Of a DNA stretch of 64,000 nucleotides, positions 1-7,082 are shown in pieces. Source of the DNA: Crocinitomicaceae bacterium (lineage in GTDB: Bacteria; Bacteroidota; Bacteroidia; Flavobacteriales_G; Salibacteraceae); assembly GCA_002713215.1 (NCBI GenBank), contig PAVO01000019.1, positions 124,001-188,000 on the forward strand. The letters run 5' to 3'. Numbering within the stretch: the stretch's first letter is position 1; each line of letters opens with the position of its first letter. Below the pieces are notes generated by a model that saw nothing but the letters and a program-made list of their open reading frames with translations, was not told where the DNA came from and ran no database searches. The position numbers and the translations under genes are program-made.

Positions 1-301
1 CCAGGTCACCTGTGTGTACCGAGTCTAATCCATAGGCATTACCGGCATTATTAATCAGGACATCAATCTGTTTAAATTCATCGGGTAAACCAGCAATTAG
101 TTCTGGAATTTTATCCTTGTCGCGTACATCGAAGTTGAGTGTATGAATGGATGTCAAATGGCTCATGTTTTCTTTCATAGCATCCAGCCGGTCTTGTCTT
201 CTTCCGGTTAGTATAAGTCTAAACCCTAAGCTAGCCAACAGCTCAGCCGTGGCCTTGCCAATTCCGGAAGTTGCACCCGTAATAAAAACAGTTTTATCCA
301 T
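1..301 (-). CDS. SDR family NAD(P)-dependent oxidoreductase (partial, 3' end outside window)
   Basis: The first about 100 codons of a classical short-chain dehydrogenase read leftward from an ATG at 301 and continue past the window edge without a stop. The N-terminus MDKTVFITGATSGIGKA is the TGxxxGIG Rossmann dinucleotide-binding motif, and LINNAGNAYGLD near residue 85 is the NNAG motif that stabilises the central sheet. The catalytic Ser-Tyr-Lys residues lie beyond the edge, so the substrate cannot be guessed. An Arg pair after the second strand (TGRRQDRL) suggests NADP(H) preference; this is an inference. It is transcribed in the same direction as the GNAT gene upstream of it, 47 bp away. 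Confidence 0.9.
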   Translation of the reverse strand, partial: MDKTVFITGATSGIGKATAELLASLGFRLILTGRRQDRLDAMKENMSHLTSIHTLNFDVRDKDKIPELIAGLPDEFKQIDVLINNAGNAYGLDSVHTGDL

Positions 302-348
302 AGATTAAATTTTAAGGATGGTGAAATTATATATTCTACCCAGATGAT

Positions 349-894
349 CTATTGAAATTTTAGCGAATAGATTTTTGCATCACACAGGCAAGGAGGGTCT
401 CCGCAAACCGGACAGATAAAACCCCGTTTTAAGCTATCTTCTTTCCAGTAATTTCTTACGGTCTTTAAATGGACAAAGCCCTTGCTTTCCAGTAGGGGTG
501 AGAACGGTGTCTCGTCATTTTTGGTCCAGGCTGCTGATACAATTACATCAACCTTTTCCTTGAGCCAGGCTTCTCCCAGATCGAATAAACAGCGAGCAAT
601 TCCCTTGCTTCGGTGCTCATCAACAACCGCAGTCATTTTCCGGTAGCCTATGTTGGAGTAGTTTCCAAATTCCTGATTGACCCACTCGGGGTCAGCATAC
701 AATTCTTGTTTCAGTTCATCAGTTTTTAGTATTTGTAACACGGAAAATCCGATCAACTCATCATTGTTGCTTTCTATAACCAGTTTAGAGTTTGGATCGT
801 GGGAATAGTATTGAAGTTCGTTTTTGGTAAGGTAGTTTTTACCAAAACTTGAATCGGCAAGTTCTATGATTTGATTTGCTAGGCTAGAGTTCAT
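349..894 (-). CDS. GNAT family N-acetyltransferase with cysteine-rich tail
   Basis: A 181-residue acetyl-CoA-dependent acyltransferase. The segment AVVDEHRSKGIARCLFDLGE (around residues 89-108) is the acetyl-CoA pyrophosphate-binding loop (Q/RxxGxG/A), followed by the usual strand and the ESKGF...NYW end of the fold. The substrate is unknown. The last 25 residues carry CPVCGDPPCLC, which adds five cysteines in a compact knuckle after the catalytic fold and could bind a metal; similar tails occur in a subset of GNAT proteins as I recall. It starts at ATG 894 and has no close upstream partner (about 200 bp to the next gene), so it may be transcribed alone or with the SDR gene. Confidence 0.85.
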   Translation of the reverse strand: MNSSLANQIIELADSSFGKNYLTKNELQYYSHDPNSKLVIESNNDELIGFSVLQILKTDELKQELYADPEWVNQEFGNYSNIGYRKMTAVVDEHRSKGIARCLFDLGEAWLKEKVDVIVSAAWTKNDETPFSPLLESKGFVHLKTVRNYWKEDSLKRGFICPVCGDPPCLCDAKIYSLKFQ

Positions 895-1095
895 TTACGA
901 TTCAAGTGCCAGGTGTGACTTAATACAAAGGAAATTAAAAAGTGATGACCCCGTTGAGATTATAGGGTCACAGACATTCAGTTGGCGTCACCAATGTTTT
1001 GTGGCGATTAAGAGCAGGCTTAACTGCCTTAAAGTCGAACCTGTTTGTGCCGAAAATCAAAGAGTTGTATAAATTGAAATTGTTTTAAAATTTGA

Positions 1096-1602
1096 TTATT
1101 TAAGTGTATCACTGAGTGTTCCACTCATTGCCGCAGGAAATGAAACAATAATTATTCTTTTTATTGCTAGAATTTCATCTATTTCCCATGGACATTTTTG
1201 AATTATGGTGAGAATAAGTCCTACGACAATCAAAGAGATCAAATACGTTCCAATAACTCTCTTCAAAAACTCTTTGACATAACCTTTAAACGTGACTTTG
1301 TAAAAGTTAAAGAAAACAAAAACCGAGATCATTAATATGGACAGAATTGAAATAATACCAACATTTATTAAGGGAAGTGACTCACCAAGGTTCCATGCCT
1401 CTTCTGTTAAAGAAACAGGAATGGCTAAAAGTGCTGATCCGATAGCTACTTGCATAATATCTCGAGGTTTAAATTCAAGCATTAATGGTTTTAGAGCATA
1501 ACTAATTATCTCTCCTGATTTGTCAGCGATCGGAACTATTCTATGCAAGTACCCACCAATTCGTTTTATTGTGGTTTCCTTAATTTCTACTTTCGGTTCC
1601 AT
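1096..1602 (-). CDS. DUF2391 / TIGR02587-type integral membrane protein
   Basis: A protein of about 168 residues with four hydrophobic segments after a charged N-terminus. The blocks IGSALLAIPVSLTEEAWNLG, FKGYVKEFLKRVIGTYLISL and the ending IVSFPAAMSGTLSDTLK fit the uncharacterised DUF2391 membrane family. An in-frame ATG 45 bp further upstream (1647) exists, but I chose 1602 because AAGGA stands 5 bases before it, a rare good ribosome site in this window. Function is not known for the family. It is flanked by intergenic DNA of about 200 bp on each side, so it is probably monocistronic. Confidence 0.7.
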   Translation of the reverse strand: MEPKVEIKETTIKRIGGYLHRIVPIADKSGEIISYALKPLMLEFKPRDIMQVAIGSALLAIPVSLTEEAWNLGESLPLINVGIISILSILMISVFVFFNFYKVTFKGYVKEFLKRVIGTYLISLIVVGLILTIIQKCPWEIDEILAIKRIIIVSFPAAMSGTLSDTLK

Positions 1603-1812
1603 TTTTATCCTTATAAACCATTGTTCGATGTGGGAATGGTATTTCAACTCATTCTTCTAATTTCCACATTCAAGTTTTTCCTAAAAATAGTTATTCAAAT
1701 CTAAACAAAGGAGACTCTCGTTCTTGCTTTATTGAAGAGGTAGTAATTCAACATGGTACCCAATCAGAATAAATTCAATCGTTATTTTTGACGTTATTGT
1801 AAAATTGTTTGC

Positions 1813-2904
1813 ATGTTAGATTTAAAATATTCGAATAAACTACTTAAGTTGGCTCTTATTACGTTGATTGCATGCCCCAATATAGGAAACGCTCAAGTTT
1901 TAGATTTTGACAGTGAGGCAATTGAGCAAGATTTCGTTTATAACTTAAATCAATACGCTAACAGCTATATTGGCTCTGAACTAGATGCTTATAGTTTGAA
2001 TAAAATTTCATTATGGCAAACGAGTGGAAAGGTCTTACAACCATTTGCCGTAAGTCTTACTGTACAGAATTCTGTAACCCTGCTTAAATCTGCTCAAGTT
2101 AGATTTAATTTCAACGATGTGGCTTTTTCCCAAAATCTGAACATTGAGAATCCTAGTGACCCTGAACTTCCAACCGTGTTAGGCGGGAGTACAGAGAAAA
2201 ACTTAGTTTATTCTGTTAAAGAATCTCGAACGGGAATTGAACACAAACAATCCTTTTCTGCACTTTCCGGAATAAACTCACCTTTTAATTCAATTCCAAG
2301 TAGCTCATTAATTTTAGGCGTTGGATTACCTGCAAATACTCAGTTATACCTTCGGTTCTTTCCAACTATGACAGTGTACAACGTCAAGCATTTCGAAATT
2401 GGTGGAGGTGTAAAGCATCAATTAAGTCAGTATTTTTTGGGTGAAGATTCTCCATTTAATATTAGCGTTTGTGTACAATACAATTTTTCAAAATATAAAC
2501 ACTACCTGGATAGATTATTAGATGGAAACGACCAACATATTGTTGTAAAAGACAATATAATTTATGGTGACCTGGCAGCCTCATATGATAAAAAATGGTT
2601 TTCCCTTTTTATTTTGGCAGGCATGTATTCCAGCGAAACTCAGTTTAATATTAATGGAACCTATAGTTTTGAAGTTGAGGAAACAGACCCAGTCGTTGGC
2701 GTACCAATAGTTAAAGAGGCGTTTAGTGTTAAAAATCCAGTCTCATTAACAACTAAAAGTATAAATCCTAGAGCCTCTTTCGGGATTGCGTTAAAAGTAG
2801 TCCATGTGGCAGAGTTGGCATTTGCATATAGTATCGCAGAATATAATACAGTATCTGCTAATCTTACGTTTAAATTTAACAATAAACCTAAGAAAGAACA
2901 CTAG
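1813..2904 (+). CDS. DUF6588-like secreted or outer-membrane protein
   Basis: A 363-residue protein with an N-terminal signal peptide: a lysine-containing start, the hydrophobic stretch LLKLALITLIACPNIG, and a likely cleavage after NAQ. The mature part is rich in beta-strand patterns ending in aromatic residues, contains PTVLGG and GVGLPANTQLYLRFFPTM, and ends with FKFN, all reminiscent of the Bacteroidota DUF6588 proteins, which look like outer-membrane beta barrels. The family has no assigned function. It is the last host gene before the genomic island. Confidence 0.65.
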   Translation: MLDLKYSNKLLKLALITLIACPNIGNAQVLDFDSEAIEQDFVYNLNQYANSYIGSELDAYSLNKISLWQTSGKVLQPFAVSLTVQNSVTLLKSAQVRFNFNDVAFSQNLNIENPSDPELPTVLGGSTEKNLVYSVKESRTGIEHKQSFSALSGINSPFNSIPSSSLILGVGLPANTQLYLRFFPTMTVYNVKHFEIGGGVKHQLSQYFLGEDSPFNISVCVQYNFSKYKHYLDRLLDGNDQHIVVKDNIIYGDLAASYDKKWFSLFILAGMYSSETQFNINGTYSFEVEETDPVVGVPIVKEAFSVKNPVSLTTKSINPRASFGIALKVVHVAELAFAYSIAEYNTVSANLTFKFNNKPKKEH

Positions 2905-2989
2905 TCACAACCAGATTTACAATACGTCTCTAATCGACAAAGACAGGCTATACGGTTAGTTGATTACAGCCTACTTTTGTTTACCAAAC

Positions 2990-3025
2990 AAAAAAGGCCC
3001 TCAGAACATTCCCTGAAAGCCTTTT
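2990..3025. terminator. Terminator beside the old tRNA 3' fragment
   Basis: Arms AAAAAAGGCccTCAG (2990-3004) and CTGAaaGCCTTTT (3013-3025) form a hairpin with A and T tracts on both sides, so it could work in either direction. It closely resembles the terminator at 20177-20212 that follows the intact tRNA gene, including the spacing to the tRNA 3' end. It may also end the DUF6588-like gene. Confidence 0.7.
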
Positions 3026-3031
3026 AAATAC

Positions 3032-3051
3032 TGGTGGGCCCAGCAGGGCTC
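3032..3051 (-). repeat. Remnant of tRNA(CAT) 3' end, including CCA
   Basis: Twenty bases match the last 20 nt of the tRNA at 20218-20294, including the encoded CCA, and then the match stops abruptly. With the flanking terminator it looks like the original 3' end of the host tRNA gene, left behind by an earlier integration or deletion event. It is outside the 46-bp repeat that bounds the present island. Confidence 0.75.
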
Positions 3052-3104
3052 ACCTCGATTCCTTCGTCACTCGGTGTGAACTTCTTGCCCTATTCCTTTA
3101 AATC

Positions 3105-3136
3105 AAAAAAGCCAAACTCTACGAGTTCAGCTTTTT
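3105..3136. terminator. Second terminator, next to attL
   Basis: Arms AAAAAAGC-CA-AACTC and GAGTT-CA-GCTTTTT with a three-base loop and a 2x2 internal mismatch. It stands just downstream (on the minus strand) of the second tRNA 3' fragment, repeating the tRNA-terminator arrangement seen twice more in this window but with a different sequence. Confidence 0.65.
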
Positions 3137-3144
3137 CAATTTAA

Positions 3145-3190
3145 GTGGGCCCAGCAGGGCTCGAACCTGCGACCCTCTGATTATGAGTCA
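3145..3190 (-). repeat. attL: 46-bp direct repeat of tRNA 3' half
   Basis: These 46 bases are identical to 20220-20265. They cover the tRNA acceptor 3' strand, T arm, variable loop and anticodon arm up to the anticodon loop and its 5' flank. The identity ends at 3190 (then TAAAC; the right copy continues GATGC). A perfect repeat of a tRNA 3' half next to a tyrosine recombinase gene is the classical signature of site-specific integration. This copy lacks the encoded CCA. Confidence 0.93.
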
Positions 3191-3316
3191 TAAACTTATT
3201 GGTTTGATTTGTTTGCTTTTTTTTGTATAACTCTCGATATATCTCAACTATAGCAAAGGATGTGGCTTAACGTATTTTCGTTTAGTTCTACTTAATTAGA
3301 TTTATTTTTACTTAAC

Positions 3317-3337
3317 CCGTGTACTAAAACGTGTACT
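3317..3337 (+). repeat. Paired GTGTACT repeat, left end (candidate integrase arm or operator site)
   Basis: CCGTGTACT, five bases, then GTGTACT. The same arrangement with the same 5-bp spacing and orientation is found at 20151-20171 near the other end of the island. It lies 16 bp before the integrase start codon, so it could be an arm-type binding site of the recombinase, a site of its repressor, or both. Confidence 0.6.
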
Positions 3338-3352
3338 TTATACATTTGAACC

Positions 3353-4621
3353 ATGCCAGAAATCAAAGTTTCCCTAATACTTGAAAAAAGAAAATCGGTT
3401 GCTTATTATGGTAAGAAATCAACTCCACAAACACAACCGAAACAATCTTGCCATCCTCTTGCATTTGTTTTTACAAAGCTTGGCAAGCGTTATTATTACT
3501 TTCCTGGAATATCCTTAACTACTGAAGATTTTGAAAAGTTTAAATCAGGAAAAGCTAGAATAAGATGGCAAAATGAGATATACAAGGAACTTCAAGCTTT
3601 ACAAGTTCGACTGAGAGAAATTGCAAACGACTTGAGGGTTTTCTCAATTAAGGAGGTCAAGAAAGCTCTAGGAAGAAACCCTGATTTAAAAAGCAATCTA
3701 TTTACCTATTATGAAAATCACATTGAATCAATTAGGGCAGAAGGTAGAATAGGCACATATATAGTCTATAAAGGGGGATTAGATTCGTTCCGTAATTTCT
3801 TAGGCTCAACCTTTTTAGCCTATACAGATTTATCAAAGGAACTTTTAGATAAATACGAAAAGTGGGCTATTGAAATAAGGAATAATTCAATCTCTACTGT
3901 TGGTATAAATATGAGGAGCCTAAGAACTATAATAAATGCTGCAATTGAAGATGGTTATCTGCGAAAAGAAGATTCACCTTTTGGCAGGAAGAAGTACCAA
4001 ATTCCTGCTACAAAAAACATTAAAAAAGCACTCAATTTAAATCAGATAAAGACAATCATAGATTACGCTCCTAATGAAGGTTCAGCAGAAGAAAAATATC
4101 GGGATTTATGGCTTTTTATATATTTTGGAAATGGTATGAATGTCACTGACATGTGTAGACTAAAAAACCGTGACATTGATGATTCAAGTATTACTTTTTT
4201 TCGTGCTAAAACAAAAAAATCTACAAGAACAAATCAGGTTAAAATAATTGTTTCACTAATTGAGCCTTTGAAGCTAATTATTGAAAAGCATAGAAATGAA
4301 GATAGAAAAGCAAGCGCATTTTTATTCCCGTTTCTAAAGGAAAATGACTCAGAGATAGTTATTAAATCCAAGGTTCAAGGTGTAACAAAAAGGATTAACA
4401 ATCATATGAAAGTTATTGCTAGTAATCTTGGATTAAGTGTGTCAGTTACATCATATACCGCTAGGCATAGCTTTGCTTCAACGTTGAAAAAGAACAATCA
4501 TTCGACGACAATAATTAAGGAATTCCTAGGTCATAAGAATGAAGCAACAACACAAGCCTATCTTGATAGCATAGAAGATGATCAGCAACTAGAAATTATG
4601 AAAAACCTTATTCCAGAATAG
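3353..4621 (+). CDS. Tyrosine recombinase / integrase of the island
   Basis: A 422-residue site-specific recombinase that should integrate and excise the island at the tRNA. It has an N-terminal arm-binding region (about 1-110), a SAM-like core-binding domain (about 115-205) and a C-terminal catalytic domain. Visible catalytic residues: beta-hairpin lysine in AKTKKS, Arg371 in TARHSFA, His394 in LGHKN and nucleophile Tyr403 in QAYLD. The box I arginine is not at its usual place: the motif reads FGNGMNVTDM, with Asn260 or Asn263 where Arg is expected. IntDOT of the Bacteroides element CTnDOT also lacks this arginine. It is 163 bp from attL and reads into the island. Confidence 0.93.
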   Translation: MPEIKVSLILEKRKSVAYYGKKSTPQTQPKQSCHPLAFVFTKLGKRYYYFPGISLTTEDFEKFKSGKARIRWQNEIYKELQALQVRLREIANDLRVFSIKEVKKALGRNPDLKSNLFTYYENHIESIRAEGRIGTYIVYKGGLDSFRNFLGSTFLAYTDLSKELLDKYEKWAIEIRNNSISTVGINMRSLRTIINAAIEDGYLRKEDSPFGRKKYQIPATKNIKKALNLNQIKTIIDYAPNEGSAEEKYRDLWLFIYFGNGMNVTDMCRLKNRDIDDSSITFFRAKTKKSTRTNQVKIIVSLIEPLKLIIEKHRNEDRKASAFLFPFLKENDSEIVIKSKVQGVTKRINNHMKVIASNLGLSVSVTSYTARHSFASTLKKNNHSTTIIKEFLGHKNEATTQAYLDSIEDDQQLEIMKNLIPE

Positions 4622-4627
4622 TTCAAT

Positions 4628-5419
4628 ATGGATGTAATTCAAAAGCTTCAGAGAAAGCTTGACTTAATTGAAATGTATTCTGTCACTAAAAAAACAGGAG
4701 TTACAGGATTGGAAGACTTTTCCAGTAAATTACTAAATGTTGAGTCGAAATACAATTTGAATCAGTTAAATGCACTCATAGACAGAGTTGACAGCGTAAT
4801 AGAAGGACTTCCGCAGTATATTACAAGTGTTCCAAAGTTTACGGGTGATGATTATCTGATGAATGAGGAATTTTATAATAGTGAGGGGTATGATCTTTAC
4901 CCTCAGGAGCTTTTTAGTGACTCATCCGAGGTTAGAGACAGTTATGTTCAGGAAAGAGAAAAAAATAGCTTGTTAAAGCTAAAAGAGGGACTTGAGAAAT
5001 TTGTTGCGCATCGAGAGAAGAACTCTCTAGTAAGACCAATTAATAAAGGATCAAAATTGAATTATCTAGCATATCAACGTTCTGGCAAGTATAAACCGTA
5101 TGAGCTAAAAAAGCTGCACGAACTATTGTTACAGGAACAATTAATTGATCCTTCTACCGACGTAAACCATTTTCTAGAATATTGGAATGATAAGAAGGAG
5201 GTTAAGCTCAATTGGCTGGGTTATCAGTACGAGTTCAAATACTTAATTAATAGGTTAATTGATATTGAGTTTATATCTCCTGCAAAGAACAAGTGGAAAA
5301 TAGCAGAGGCCCGAACTTTATTTGACGGCCTTCCAAGCAAGCCTAATGCCTTTAATTCCAACATTGAAAACCAATCTACAAGTCGAGTTAGAAGAATAAT
5401 TGCAAAGATTCGACATTAG
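4628..5419 (+). CDS. Hypothetical protein, possibly RteC-like C-terminal segments
   Basis: A 263-residue protein starting 6 bp after the integrase stop, so probably cotranscribed. Two weakly similar segments occur near residues 144-172 (KLNYLAYQRS...LHELLLQEQLI) and 195-220 (LNWLGYQYEFKYLINRLI...FI). They resemble the IxWxGxxxxLxxLxxxLxxxxxI pattern seen at the ends of Bacteroidota mobile-element proteins such as RteC. No catalytic motif is visible. A role in control of excision or in DNA binding would fit its position but is only an inference. Confidence 0.6.
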   Translation: MDVIQKLQRKLDLIEMYSVTKKTGVTGLEDFSSKLLNVESKYNLNQLNALIDRVDSVIEGLPQYITSVPKFTGDDYLMNEEFYNSEGYDLYPQELFSDSSEVRDSYVQEREKNSLLKLKEGLEKFVAHREKNSLVRPINKGSKLNYLAYQRSGKYKPYELKKLHELLLQEQLIDPSTDVNHFLEYWNDKKEVKLNWLGYQYEFKYLINRLIDIEFISPAKNKWKIAEARTLFDGLPSKPNAFNSNIENQSTSRVRRIIAKIRH

Positions 5420-5636
5420 TTCCCTGTTATTGCCCTGCAGGGTGTCAATTAAAGATTTCAATTTTTTCCCAATACTCCAACGTAACCTCAGGCTATATCT
5501 ATAAGGTATCGAAAACGACCCTGTCAAGCACCCTGCAACACAGTTTAAGTACTTCATAACGTTTCAAAATAGACTGAGTTTTACATGGTCGATTTGCGCA
5601 AAGAACGACGATTTGTTAATTTAATTCTTAATTAAA

Positions 5637-5834
5637 ATGAACTCGTTTAAATTTTTAAACTCTGACAAGGCAGCGGAGTTTTTAGGCATAAAAAAATCAA
5701 CCTTATATAAACTAACTTCTGAAAGGAAAATCCCATTCTACAAGCCCTCAGGTAAACTAATTCTATTCAAAGAAGCTGAACTGGAAAAGTGGATTGAAAA
5801 TTCTAAAAAGGATCAGTTATGGGGGTTTCAATAG
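5637..5834 (+). CDS. Excisionase-like helix-turn-helix protein
   Basis: A 65-residue DNA-binding protein. The sequence SDKAAEFLGIKKSTLYKLTS is the winged HTH of the MerR/AlpA/excisionase type (HTH_17), followed by the wing IPFYKPSGKLILFKEAELEKW. Such proteins act as recombination directionality factors or as transcription factors for mobile element genes. It overlaps the ATPase gene that follows by 16 bp, suggesting translational coupling. Confidence 0.85.
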   Translation: MNSFKFLNSDKAAEFLGIKKSTLYKLTSERKIPFYKPSGKLILFKEAELEKWIENSKKDQLWGFQ

Positions 5835-6874
5835 AAAAACAACTGAGAACATATAGCGGTTTAGAGCTATATAATATGGAAGTTACCGAAATCCCATTCC
5901 TTGTAGAAAGACTAATTCCCAAAGGCTTTGTTACAGCATTATCTGCAAGCCCAGGGATAGGCAAAACGACATTTGCTAGACAGTTAGCAATCTGTATTGC
6001 AACGGGAGAAAAGAAATTTCTGGAGTTTAAAATTTCAGATGATAATAAAAGGAAAGTACTTTACATCACAACCGAGGAAATTAAGAACCAGGTTAGTTTT
6101 AATTTAAAAGCACAATTTGAACCCAGTAAAAGTGAGGTTGGTTCATTGAAGAACCTTGATGTTCATTTTGAAAACGGCTTATATGATAACTCTTCTAAGT
6201 TTTCCAATAAGTTAGACCTCCTAATGAATCAAAAACAGTATGATATAGTTGTAATTGATGTGTTTGGAGATGTGTTTGACGGAAATTCCATGAATAGTTC
6301 ATTAGATATGAGAAAAGCCGTTAGAGAAATTGAACGCACTATGAGGTTAAATAAATCAACTTGTTTAATCGTTCATCATAATAACAAATACACAGGTTCT
6401 TCATCCAGACCAAGTTCTGATAATATCCAAGGTGGAGGAGGCTTTGTGCAAAGAGTAAAGTCTGTACTTCAACTTACGGAGAAAAAAGGCACAGTTAGGT
6501 TATACATTACGAAAGCAAATTTTCTTAGGCGAGAAGAATTGGAAAATTACTATGCACTAGAACAAAATGAAAAATCCGGAAATTTCAGGATTAAATCGAA
6601 AGAATCAATTGAAGTGGATAAACCAATTAGTTCGGACGAATTTCATCTCAGTAATTTACGGTCACAGTTAATTTCCAAAAGAGGACTATCAAACGGTGAA
6701 TTACTATCTGAAATTTTAAAAGTAAGAAATCCCAGAGCTAGGAAAGGTCAGTACTATGCATCTACTACTGCAAAGACTTATCGAGAGAAATTTAAAGGTG
6801 TTCTTTTCATTGAGGAGGAGGAAGGCACTTGGGAAATACGCACAAATACCTCTTCTCCTATAAAAGCCAAATAA
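5819..6874 (+). CDS. RepA-like AAA (AAA_25) ATPase
   Basis: A 351-residue RecA-fold ATPase. Walker A is SASPGIGKTTFARQ near residues 41-54, the Walker B strand is YDIVVIDVFGD near 142-152, and LIVHHNN (about 180) follows, as in plasmid RepA and phage helicase-type ATPases. The C-terminal hundred residues look like a winged helix. Proteins of this class often serve as replicative helicase or helicase loader for mobile elements, so this may drive replication of the excised island; no separate primase gene is visible. The start ATG lies inside the 3' end of the excisionase-like gene. Confidence 0.8.
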   Translation: MGVSIEKQLRTYSGLELYNMEVTEIPFLVERLIPKGFVTALSASPGIGKTTFARQLAICIATGEKKFLEFKISDDNKRKVLYITTEEIKNQVSFNLKAQFEPSKSEVGSLKNLDVHFENGLYDNSSKFSNKLDLLMNQKQYDIVVIDVFGDVFDGNSMNSSLDMRKAVREIERTMRLNKSTCLIVHHNNKYTGSSSRPSSDNIQGGGGFVQRVKSVLQLTEKKGTVRLYITKANFLRREELENYYALEQNEKSGNFRIKSKESIEVDKPISSDEFHLSNLRSQLISKRGLSNGELLSEILKVRNPRARKGQYYASTTAKTYREKFKGVLFIEEEEGTWEIRTNTSSPIKAK

Positions 6875-6881
6875 TTAAACA

Positions 6882-6900
6882 AGTCCAAAAGTCCAAGTCC
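6882..6900 (+). repeat. AGTCC iteron-like repeats
   Basis: AGTCC occurs three times at 6882-6886, 6890-6894 and 6896-6900, directly after the RepA-like gene, and once more inverted at 6921-6925 within the following hairpin. Short repeats beside a rep-like gene can be replication protein sites; the units are very short, so the case is weak. Confidence 0.35.
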
Positions 6901-6926
6901 ATATACCCCTTTAGGGGTATGGACTT
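6895..6926 (+). terminator. Terminator after the RepA-like gene
   Basis: A strong stem (AAGTCCATATACCCC against GGGGTATGGACTT, with a two-base bulge) and a TTTA loop, followed by TTGTTATTATT. It lies 20 bp after the RepA-like stop codon. Confidence 0.75.
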
Positions 6927-6958
6927 TTGTTATTATTAAAGAATCACATAATAGGTTG

Positions 6959-7028
6959 GACCAGTATCCGTCTAGAGATGCTTACTGGTCGATGAGTTTA
7001 CCGCCGAAATGAGGGTATCCCCTCATTT
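6959..7028. other. Two further perfect hairpins; possible origin or structured RNA
   Basis: Hairpin one has arms GACCAGTA (6959-6966) and TACTGGTC (6983-6990). Hairpin two has arms AAATGAGGG (7007-7015) and CCCTCATTT (7020-7028) with the loop TATC. Together with the preceding terminator there are three stems in about 135 bp of non-coding DNA between the RepA-like gene and the TAXI-like gene. This density is unlike other gaps in the window. Origin, attenuator or small RNA are all possible. Confidence 0.45.
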
Positions 7029-7082
7029 TGTCTTAAAATGACAACCTTCTGCCATTGACTTTGAATTCAAGGGTTTAGATTT

